Shown here piece by piece: positions 58,448 through 64,000 of a DNA stretch of 64,000 nt. The DNA is taken from assembly GCF_001436555.1 (NCBI RefSeq), contig NZ_AYZR01000007.1, forward strand, positions 23,152 through 87,151, given 5' to 3'. The DNA comes from Lentilactobacillus senioris DSM 24302 = JCM 17472. GTDB taxonomy: Bacteria; Bacillota; Bacilli; Lactobacillales; Lactobacillaceae. A model generated the notes under the pieces. It was not told where the DNA came from. It ran no database searches and was given only the letters and a program-made list of their open reading frames with translations. Position 1 is the first letter of the stretch; the number at the start of each line of letters is the position of its first letter. Both the position numbers and the translations under genes were made by a program.

Positions 58448-59554
58448 TTAGGCACTCTCCTTTTTTCTCTCTTGCAACCAGAACCTTTTCTTTTGATCCC
58501 AATCTAAAAACCATTTCGGTCGCTTCGTAATAATTACTTTATCATAAGTTTGCTTTAAGTACCCATTAGTAGCTAATTCTTGAAGATATTGTAAAAAAGC
58601 TAACCGGTAAAATCGTTGACAATTAGGGATTTGGTGAAACATTATTCCATAAATTTCAACGGTTTCTTTGAAAATTAGATTGAGTTTTTGCTTAGTCAAC
58701 CAATCAGTTTTACCGCGAAAAATCTTTAAAACAACTAGAATTCGCCAAAATAACGTGTGACCCCCAAAGATTGGAAACTGTGCTTCTTTAGGATGACAAA
58801 TTATCGGACACGCTGGTAAAATTTTGCCATCTTGATAACATTGCGTCACCATAAAAATAAGGGTTTCTTTTTGGAGTTTAATTTGGCTATTAATAGATTC
58901 TAATTGCTTAATATGCTGGTTAATCGCAATTTGGGGCTGATGTAATTGACATTGCTGATGATACTGTTTTAATTCTTGATAAGTTTGGTGACTGGACTGC
59001 TGATACCTATAATGCCCTGCCACCTCTACAATATCAGTCCATAAAACAAAATGTCTTACTTTAGCATCCCAAAATAAAAGGTAAAATCCCCAATTAACAT
59101 CAAATCGAGCAAATTTAGCCAAAGTTTGGGTTGTTAACTTACGTTTTAAATAGGTATTGCCTAAAATCCAGATTACTTGCAGGCCAATTTGAAGATATCC
59201 TTGGGTCCGTTGCTGTAAACTAACCTGATCAATAGGACTACATTGATATTCCAATGCAATCTTCGCCGAAGGCAAGTAAACATCCGCACGCTGCTCAATG
59301 TCTGCAAATATCGTCTCTACTTGCGTATCTGGATAAAGTTCTTGAGCCATTTGCATTAACGCCAGCTTCCCACTTAAATGCAATTGACTTTCATTTTCGC
59401 TTAACTTATTACAATTAGCATTTTTATGGGCAAAATGGGCAACCTTAATTCCTCCACGCTTCAAAATTACCGGTTGATTACATCCCGGACAAGTAAATTG
59501 TTGCCCTACTTTCGCTTCATCAGCCAATACCAATACACCATTTCTTTTTGCCAT
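58448..59554 (-). CDS. coiA: Competence protein CoiA
   Basis: Late-competence protein that promotes recombination of incoming DNA. ATG 59554 gives 368 residues (a GTG two codons earlier is also possible). The N-terminal zinc-finger-like block has Cys22, Cys25, His43 and Cys48, followed by a nuclease-like domain with EYQCS (about 105-109), and a variable C-terminal half. The 16-base motif shared with comEA ends 26 bases upstream. Confidence 0.92.
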   Translation of the reverse strand: MAKRNGVLVLADEAKVGQQFTCPGCNQPVILKRGGIKVAHFAHKNANCNKLSENESQLHLSGKLALMQMAQELYPDTQVETIFADIEQRADVYLPSAKIALEYQCSPIDQVSLQQRTQGYLQIGLQVIWILGNTYLKRKLTTQTLAKFARFDVNWGFYLLFWDAKVRHFVLWTDIVEVAGHYRYQQSSHQTYQELKQYHQQCQLHQPQIAINQHIKQLESINSQIKLQKETLIFMVTQCYQDGKILPACPIICHPKEAQFPIFGGHTLFWRILVVLKIFRGKTDWLTKQKLNLIFKETVEIYGIMFHQIPNCQRFYRLAFLQYLQELATNGYLKQTYDKVIITKRPKWFLDWDQKKRFWLQERKKESA

Positions 59555-59580
59555 TAGCACTTAACCTCACCTCTAGAAAC

Positions 59581-59596
59581 TAAGTACGAAAAAAAG
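59581..59596 (-). promoter_or_regulatory. Putative competence promoter motif upstream of coiA
   Basis: The minus strand reads CTTTTTTTCGTACTTA, identical to 2285-2300 before comEA. It lies just downstream of the mecA terminator, where a new promoter is needed. Confidence 0.6.
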
Positions 59597-59608
59597 AAAT
59601 GATGAGAC

Positions 59609-59637
59609 TAAAAAAACACCCACTCAAGGGTGTTTTA
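59609..59637 (-). terminator. Terminator after mecA
   Basis: AAAACACCC and GGGTGTTTT form a stem around a 6-base loop with a following T-run. It overlaps the mecA stop codon and isolates coiA from mecA transcription. Confidence 0.85.
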
Positions 59638-60288
59638 AAGTTGAGTTCGACCAATTTGAAGGGCATTACCCGCCATTAATAAAGTACCATGCTCATGTAA
59701 AACATCAGCAGTTACCTTGGTCTTTTCAGCAAATTCACTAGCAATCGCCACCACATCACTGACACTCATATCAATATCAGAATCAGTATTTAACTTTAAT
59801 TCCAAGAAGAATTTATCCTGGAAACGATAGAGGTTTGCTAATCCGTTATCGATTTCTAACGCCCGACTCAGTGCCAAAAAATCAGCAAATGATTTAAAGG
59901 TTAAGATCGTTGTTGAAACAGTTGGTGCATATGGGTCATTTTTAGGTTCTGAACTAGTTGGATAGCTTGCTGGCTCTGCAGTTAGTGACTCACTATTTTT
60001 TAATAGATCGGAAACGTCGATTCCATCACTCTTATCATTTTGAGAAAATGGTGTGGCCTTACTGATAAACAGCTCCAGCCCATCTTGGTTGGGTAATACT
60101 TGGAAGGTTACCGCTTCATTATCTTGGAATTGGTGATTTTGGTCAACTTCTTCCAAAATACTATAAAAGAAACTTTCAATTTGTTTTTGGTTTCCTAACA
60201 AATCCAACATTCGAATTCCACGGGCATCAAGATCGTCATTATCAATCAAAACCCGAATCGTATCTTTGTTAATTCTTTCCATTTCCAT
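59635..60288 (-). CDS. mecA: Adaptor protein MecA
   Basis: ClpC adaptor that delivers substrates for degradation; in Bacillus ComK and in streptococci ComX. The 217 residues begin MEMERINKDTIRVLI and have the N-terminal substrate-binding domain (about 1-80), a Ser/Asp/Pro-rich linker and a C-terminal Clp-binding domain (from about 130). It sits between spxA and coiA, and its presence alongside com genes fits proteolytic control of competence. Confidence 0.93.
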   Translation of the reverse strand: MEMERINKDTIRVLIDNDDLDARGIRMLDLLGNQKQIESFFYSILEEVDQNHQFQDNEAVTFQVLPNQDGLELFISKATPFSQNDKSDGIDVSDLLKNSESLTAEPASYPTSSEPKNDPYAPTVSTTILTFKSFADFLALSRALEIDNGLANLYRFQDKFFLELKLNTDSDIDMSVSDVVAIASEFAEKTKVTADVLHEHGTLLMAGNALQIGRTQL

Positions 60289-60331
60289 TTCTAGCCACCC
60301 CTTTCAAATATCGGATACACTCGTACTCAAT

Positions 60332-60359
60332 ATTGTACCATGAATCTAACAGGTGTAAA
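60332..60359 (-). promoter_or_regulatory. Promoter of mecA
   Basis: The minus strand shows TTTACA (60354-60359), 16 bases, then TACAAT (60332-60337) with a TGG extension. Confidence 0.6.
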
Positions 60360-60389
60360 TCATTTGACTAGAAATGTCACCACTTTTCT

Positions 60390-60785
60390 TTAAGCGTCAG
60401 CGAGCATTCTTTCCAGGTCCAGTTTTCTAATTTTTCTAGGAAGGAAGCGGCGAATTTCATCGTCATTATAGCCTACTTGTAGTCTTCTAGTATCAATCAT
60501 AATTGGCCGACGAATCATTTCTGGATGTTTTACTAATAAATCTAGCAATTCATCTAAAGTAGCTTCTTGAATTTTTTTCTTAAATACCTTGTAAGTATCG
60601 GAACGGGTAGAAATTAAATCATCAGTCCCAGTTTCTGATAACCGCAAAATGTATTTTAATTCAGCCTTGGAAAGTGGATCCACAAAAATATTTCTTTCAG
60701 TATAGTCCACATCGTGTTCGTTTAACCAGGCTTTGGCTTTGCGACAGGAAGTACAGCTAGGGGTTGTTAAAAAATCAATAGTCAT
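60390..60785 (-). CDS. spxA: Transcriptional regulator Spx
   Basis: ArsC-fold regulator that binds the RNA polymerase alpha C-terminal domain and responds to thiol stress. The 131 residues contain the redox CxxC at Cys11/Cys14 (CTSCRKAKAWL) and the conserved LSETGTDDLISTRS and RRPIMIDTRRLQVGYN segments. A GGAGG site precedes the ATG. Bacillus spx regulates its own thiol stress regulon and is degraded through YjbH-ClpXP; a YjbH homologue lies in this window. Confidence 0.95.
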   Translation of the reverse strand: MTIDFLTTPSCTSCRKAKAWLNEHDVDYTERNIFVDPLSKAELKYILRLSETGTDDLISTRSDTYKVFKKKIQEATLDELLDLLVKHPEMIRRPIMIDTRRLQVGYNDDEIRRFLPRKIRKLDLERMLADA

Positions 60786-60887
60786 AATAAACTCCTCCTT
60801 ATATCTGTCTTGTTTATAAGAGTATACAACGAATGAGCTTAAAATTCAGCGATTTCATAAATTTAACTAATAAAGTCCATAATCTAT

Positions 60888-61628
60888 TTAAATATTCATA
60901 ATTAGCCCAAACTGGGCAGTTTCTACCTTCACCCCTTCACCAGCAACACTTTGAGCCTGGTTGCGAAGCAAGTTTAAGTCTCCTTCGGCCGGTAAATGAG
61001 TTAATAATAATTGATTAACATGGGCTTGGGCTGCAATTTTACCCGCTTCACTAGCAGTTAAATGCCAAGCTGGTCCGGTATGATCCGCAAAAAAGTTAGT
61101 ATCTGCTAATAAAATATCTGCATCTCGGGAAAATGGAATTAAATCAGCAAAATAACGAGTATCCGCAGTAAATACTAACGTTTTGCCCGTCTCTTTTTCT
61201 ACAATACGCATGGCAAAAGCATCTACCGGGTGTTCAGTTTTTAAAAAAGTAATTTTAAAAGGTCCTAATTCTAACGTCCGCTCAGGATCATAAGCATAAC
61301 CTTTACTAGCATTGGGCCAAGTTAAACTATTAAAATGTTCAGCATCCAAATAATGGCCATATATTGGCAATACAGGCTCTTTAGGTCGATTAACATGTAG
61401 TTGCCAATAATATTGTAAAACTCCCACGTCGGCAATATGATCAGCATGATAATGGGATAATATCACACTATCTAGTTGAAGCGGATCCATAATTTTTTCT
61501 AATGCTAACAGCCCCCCACTTCCACAATCTAGTAGTAAAGAATAACCGTTACTTTCCAGTAAATAACAGGAAGTAGCATCATTATGAGCGGGATAGCCAC
61601 CTAAAAATCCCAGTACAGTAATTTTCAT
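60888..61628 (-). CDS. Metallo-beta-lactamase-fold hydrolase (YhfI-like)
   Basis: Zinc-dependent hydrolase of the RNase Z-like branch. The 246 residues contain HYHADH (His59, His61, Asp63, His64), DCGSGG before it, and later ligands in TEHP, TADTRYF and LTHLP. It lacks the exosite insertion of a true RNase Z, and the substrate is unknown. The start has a strong AGGAGG. It is divergent from the ABM-like gene with overlapping promoters. Confidence 0.87.
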   Translation of the reverse strand: MKITVLGFLGGYPAHNDATSCYLLESNGYSLLLDCGSGGLLALEKIMDPLQLDSVILSHYHADHIADVGVLQYYWQLHVNRPKEPVLPIYGHYLDAEHFNSLTWPNASKGYAYDPERTLELGPFKITFLKTEHPVDAFAMRIVEKETGKTLVFTADTRYFADLIPFSRDADILLADTNFFADHTGPAWHLTASEAGKIAAQAHVNQLLLTHLPAEGDLNLLRNQAQSVAGEGVKVETAQFGLIMNI

Positions 61629-61659
61629 AAAAAACCTCCTTGTAAATTTTAATGCTCAA

Positions 61660-61688
61660 ATTATAGGTTAATCCTTTGGCATGGTCAA
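61660..61688 (-). promoter_or_regulatory. Promoter of the metallo-beta-lactamase-fold gene
   Basis: The minus strand shows TTGACC (61683-61688), 17 bases, TATAAT (61660-61665). Its -35 overlaps that of the divergent promoter. Confidence 0.7.
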
Positions 61689-61704
61689 TCAAAAAAAGTA
61701 TAAT
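61676..61704 (+). promoter_or_regulatory. Promoter of the ABM-like gene
   Basis: TTGGCA (61676-61681), 17 bases, TATAAT (61699-61704): a near-consensus sigma-A promoter. Confidence 0.72.
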
Positions 61705-61727
61705 GAAGATAGAAATGAGGTGTTCAT

Positions 61728-62228
61728 ATGATTTCACAAATTGCAATTACATTTGGTAGCGAAAAAATTCTAAGAGATATTATTGCTAAAAATCCAGACC
61801 GTAGTTTGTATTTGTATAGTAGTCAGGATGATAGCGGCAAATTAATGTTGCTTGACGCTAGCGGGTCTAAATCGATTTTTAATTCTCCAGTAATTTATGA
61901 TGTGCTAGGATATGCGGGAACTGACAAGTGGAATGGATTTGTTAATCTAACCACTATCGCTTTGGACTCCGACCAACAAAAAATTTTTGATGCTAAAATT
62001 AATCAAGTTATGGCGGCCTCACTTCCTGATGGAATGGGTTCTATTTATTCAATGAACTACCACAAGGACATTAATCAACGTGTGCTACTAACCACTTGGG
62101 ACAACTTTGATAGTTATAGTGTTTGGCAAGAAAGTATTGCTCTTAGTCAAAAATATCGAAATTCACCAAGTTTTTACATGAGTAATAGTAGTTTTGTCCC
62201 TGCTAAAGATAAAAAAGATAATAAGTAA
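61728..62228 (+). CDS. ABM-superfamily-like protein (HmoB/TRAP type)
   Basis: 166 residues with a C-terminal half (about 85-155) resembling an antibiotic-biosynthesis-monooxygenase fold as in HmoB heme-degrading or TRAP proteins; the segment LTTWDNFDSYSVWQESIAL fits the family's terminal helix. The N-terminal half is a variable alpha/beta region. Heme degradation cannot be claimed. A GAGG site and strong promoter precede it. Confidence 0.6.
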   Translation: MISQIAITFGSEKILRDIIAKNPDRSLYLYSSQDDSGKLMLLDASGSKSIFNSPVIYDVLGYAGTDKWNGFVNLTTIALDSDQQKIFDAKINQVMAASLPDGMGSIYSMNYHKDINQRVLLTTWDNFDSYSVWQESIALSQKYRNSPSFYMSNSSFVPAKDKKDNK

Positions 62229-62274
62229 AAGACTCCCAATAGTGACTCAGATCACTGGCGGAAGTCTTTTTTAT
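62226..62274. terminator. Bidirectional terminator between ABM-like gene and copY
   Basis: AAAAGACT and AGTCTTTT flank an inner AGTGA/TCACT stem with bulges, with T-rich sequence on the plus side. It overlaps the end of copY. Confidence 0.8.
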
Positions 62275-62684
62275 TTTATATTCATACAGTTACAAGCAAC
62301 TTCGGTAGGCGCCGTTTTCTTTTTAGCAGTTAATAAACTAATCAAGTCATCTATATCACTTTGCGAAATCGAATTATTCTCAATAACTTCTTTTAATACC
62401 GTTCCAATTTGCATGGCACAGACTTGTTCACTTAGTTGATCTCCAACATTAATAGAAGCTTCAGTTTCTGACATAGTTGCTTTATACACCTTGTGGTTTC
62501 CTTCAACTATTGCACTTAAAAAACCTTTTTTCTCTAATCGAGACAATAAAGTTTTAATTGTAGAAACACTCCACTGCATATCAGTTAGGGAATCAACTAC
62601 TTGCCGACTTGTAGCTTTACCGAGCGTCCAAATGATGCGCATCACTACTCGTTCTGAAGAGGTAATAGTTTGTTCTTTAACCAT
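62271..62684 (-). CDS. copY: CopY/BlaI-family repressor, CopY-like, without adjacent copper pump
   Basis: Winged-helix repressor of copper homeostasis. The 137 residues have an N-terminal winged helix (about 8-75, with SVSTIKTLLSRLEKKGFL as recognition and wing) and a dimerisation domain. The metal-binding tail usually reads CxCx4CxC; here only Cys131-Asn-Cys133 remains (ACNCMNIK). A perfect cop box lies 30 bases upstream. No copA, copB or copZ is next to it; the gene is followed by a terminator. Confidence 0.85.
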   Translation of the reverse strand: MVKEQTITSSERVVMRIIWTLGKATSRQVVDSLTDMQWSVSTIKTLLSRLEKKGFLSAIVEGNHKVYKATMSETEASINVGDQLSEQVCAMQIGTVLKEVIENNSISQSDIDDLISLLTAKKKTAPTEVACNCMNIK

Positions 62685-62714
62685 AGTTATATTGGACTCC
62701 TCTCAATTAATAGC

Positions 62715-62724
62715 TACAATTGTA
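62715..62724. promoter_or_regulatory. cop box operator of copY
   Basis: TACAATTGTA matches the TACAnnTGTA consensus exactly and extends to a 12-bp palindrome with flanking C and G. It lies between the tRNA terminator and the copY start, consistent with autoregulation. Confidence 0.8.
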
Positions 62725-62734
62725 GTCTATAAGC

Positions 62735-62766
62735 ACAAAAAAAACAAGCCATAACGACTTGTTTTA
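62735..62766 (-). terminator. Terminator of the tRNA cluster
   Basis: AAAACAAG and CTTGTTTT form a stem of up to 8 bp and are followed by a run of T on the minus strand, just after the last tRNA gene. Confidence 0.82.
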
Positions 62767-62770
62767 AGAA

Positions 62771-62845
62771 CGGTCCGTACGAGACTCGAACTCGTGATCT
62801 CCTGCGTGACAGGCAGGCGTCCTAAACCAACTAGACCAACGGACC
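62771..62845 (-). tRNA. tRNA-Asp(GTC), copy 1
   Basis: Acceptor GGTCCGT pairs with ACGGACC; anticodon loop CTGTCAC gives GTC; discriminator G. CCA is not encoded. Identical to the copy at 63371-63445. Last gene of the cluster. Confidence 0.96.
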
Positions 62846-62848
62846 AAA

Positions 62849-62922
<74 letters not shown>

Positions 62923-62946
62923 ATAATATTATATAAGTATGACCAA

Positions 62947-63018
62947 TGACCCGTACGGGATTCGAACCCATGTTACCGCCGTGAAAGGGCGGTGTCTTAA
63001 CCACTTGACCAACGGGTC
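62947..63018 (-). tRNA. tRNA-Glu(TTC)
   Basis: Acceptor GACCCGT with ACGGGTC, anticodon loop CTTTCAC, 72 bases. A target of MnmA thiolation. Confidence 0.95.
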
Positions 63019-63033
63019 ATATAAATTAAAAAA

Positions 63034-63121
63034 CGGAGAAGGAGAGATTCGAACTCTCGCGCCGCTTACGCGACCTACACCCTTAGCAGGGGCGCCTCTT
63101 CAGCCACTTGAGTACTTCTCC
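63034..63121 (-). tRNA. tRNA-Ser(GCT)
   Basis: 88 bases with a long variable arm; anticodon loop CTGCTAA gives GCT; discriminator G. Confidence 0.95.
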
Positions 63122-63123
63122 AA

Positions 63124-63197
<74 letters not shown>

Positions 63198-63202
63198 AAA
63201 AA

Positions 63203-63273
63203 AGCGGGTGACGAGAATCGAACTCGCGACAACAGCTTGGAAGGCTGTGGTTTTACCACTAAACTACACCCGC
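63203..63273 (-). tRNA. tRNA-Gly(TCC)
   Basis: 71 bases; acceptor GCGGGTG; anticodon loop TTCCAAG gives TCC; discriminator T. Confidence 0.95.
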
Positions 63274-63292
63274 AAAATATTATTATAAAAAG

Positions 63293-63365
63293 TGGCGCGG
63301 GACAGAATCGAACTGCCGACACATGGAGCTTCAATCCATTGCTCTACCGACTGAGCTACCGAGCC
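63293..63365 (-). tRNA. tRNA-Phe(GAA)
   Basis: 73 bases; anticodon loop TTGAAGC gives GAA. The acceptor stem GGCTCGG/CCGCGCC has a U-C mismatch at position 4-69. Confidence 0.93.
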
Positions 63366-63370
63366 AAAAC

Positions 63371-63445
63371 CGGTCCGTACGAGACTCGAACTCGTGATCT
63401 CCTGCGTGACAGGCAGGCGTCCTAAACCAACTAGACCAACGGACC
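63371..63445 (-). tRNA. tRNA-Asp(GTC), copy 2
   Basis: Same sequence as 62771-62845, exactly 600 bases away. Anticodon GTC. Confidence 0.96.
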
Positions 63446-63448
63446 AAA

Positions 63449-63522
<74 letters not shown>

Positions 63523-63528
63523 ATAATA

Positions 63529-63618
63529 AGGAGGATGAGAGATTCGAACTCTCGCGTGGTTTAACCCACCTGACGGTTTTCAAGACCGTTCCCTTCAGCC
63601 AGACTTGGGTAATCCTCC
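63529..63618 (-). tRNA. tRNA-Ser(TGA)
   Basis: 90 bases with long variable arm; anticodon loop CTTGAAA gives TGA. The discriminator position reads T, not the G seen in tRNA-Ser(GCT). Confidence 0.94.
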
Positions 63619-63666
63619 ATAATATATAAAAAGCAAAACCTACGGTCCATCATAAAGATGAATCAA

Positions 63667-63740
63667 TGGACCTTGTAGGACTCGAACCTACGACCGGACG
63701 GTTATGAGCCGTCTGCTCTAACCAACTGAGCTAAAGGTCC
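63667..63740 (-). tRNA. tRNA-Ile2(CAT), probable lysidine substrate
   Basis: Anticodon CAT but distinct from initiator and elongator Met. GGACCTT acceptor and GACGG anticodon stem match the Ile2 tRNA of Firmicutes, whose C34 becomes lysidine. It sits after Met as in Bacillus trnB. Confidence 0.8.
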
Positions 63741-63762
63741 AGTTTTAGGTTCAAGACCTATA

Positions 63763-63836
63763 TCGCGGCAGAGGGGATCGAACCCCCGACCTCCCGGGTA
63801 TGAACCGGACGCTCTAGCCAGCTGAGCTACACCGCG
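63763..63836 (-). tRNA. tRNA-Met(CAT), elongator
   Basis: Anticodon loop TTCATAC; acceptor CGCGGTG paired to TGCCGCG, fully paired at 1-72, unlike the initiator. Confidence 0.9.
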
Positions 63837-63865
63837 ATCAAGATAGCTAAAACAATATCTATCTA

Positions 63866-63939
63866 TCGGGAAGACAGGATTCGAACCTGCGACCCCCTGG
63901 TCCCAAACCAGGTGCTCTACCAAGCTGAGCTACTTCCCG
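63866..63939 (-). tRNA. tRNA-Pro(TGG)
   Basis: Acceptor CGGGAAG with CTTCCCG; anticodon loop TTTGGGA gives TGG; 74 bases. Confidence 0.95.
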
Positions 63940-63948
63940 TTAATAAAA

Positions 63949-64000
63949 TGCACCCAGTAGGAGTCGAACCTACAACCTTCTGATTCGTAGTCAGACACTC
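63949..64000 (-). tRNA. tRNA-Arg(ACG), partial at window edge
   Basis: The 3' 52 bases are present, including anticodon loop CTACGAA (ACG, read as ICG after deamination), the T arm and the 3' acceptor strand. The 5' part lies outside the window. Confidence 0.9.

Noticed and set aside
63763-63836. Second initiator tRNA
   Set aside because: Although the anticodon is CAT, positions 1 and 72 pair (C-G) and the body matches elongator Met.
63702-63923. 73-codon frame on the minus strand with VAGSNPV and AQLARASGS peptides
   Set aside because: Translation of the tRNA genes themselves; same artefact class.

Overview
This 64 kb window is ordinary, gene-dense, low-GC Firmicutes chromosome, almost certainly from the family Lactobacillaceae. 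The evidence is the gene content and order: a complete mraZ-to-divIVA division cluster followed by T-box-controlled ileS, the spxA-mecA-coiA-pepF / yjbH / relQ-nadK-rluD block, rpoY-rnjA, a four-gene pyruvate dehydrogenase operon, and a tRNA cluster ordered like Bacillus trnB. The genus cannot be fixed from sequence alone. I see no prophage, insertion sequence, CRISPR array, toxin or defence island. Most genes lie on the minus strand and read from right to left.

Layout from left to right: competence genes comEC (cut by the window edge) and comEA; the ftsW-ylbG-rsmD-coaD-sepM operon; typA; a UPF0223/inositol-phosphatase pair; pdhA-B-C-D; divergent def; an unknown membrane protein; rpoY-rnjA; a lipid kinase and an ADP-ribosylglycohydrolase; a ribose module (rbsK and a LacI-type regulator) beside an aldo-keto reductase and prs; the histidine phosphatase-TPR-recD2 operon; mnmA; nudF-unknown-mtnN-nifS-DUF1831; a divergent cold-shock gene; ileS with its T-box leader; the division and cell-wall cluster from divIVA back to mraZ (35.5-48.4 kb); DUF3397, a 38-residue DUF4044-like gene and ftsK; trmL-rlmA; relQ-nadK-rluD; yjbH; pepF-coiA; mecA; spxA; a metallo-beta-lactamase-fold hydrolase; an ABM-like protein; an orphan copY; and finally 13 complete tRNA genes and one partial tRNA gene.

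Functional groups are clear. Peptidoglycan synthesis and septation are encoded together and probably autoregulated by MraZ through 10-bp-spaced repeats. sepF and ylmE, often found between ftsZ and yggT, are absent from that position. NifS and MnmA supply tRNA thiolation. YjbH and MecA are adaptor-protein homologues that, with Spx, belong to the Clp proteolysis and stress network. The most interesting observation is a 16-base motif that is identical upstream of comEA and coiA, 57 kb apart and at nearly the same distance from the start codons. It is probably the competence-sigma-factor promoter of this organism. Other regulatory findings are a perfect cop box before an orphan copY, a cre-like site before pdhA, a LacI-type operator before rbsK, and two divergent promoters with overlapping -35 elements at 61.66-61.70 kb.

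Many start codons were moved from the longest-ORF start on the basis of ribosome-binding-site spacing and family N-termini. TTG and GTG starts are common here.
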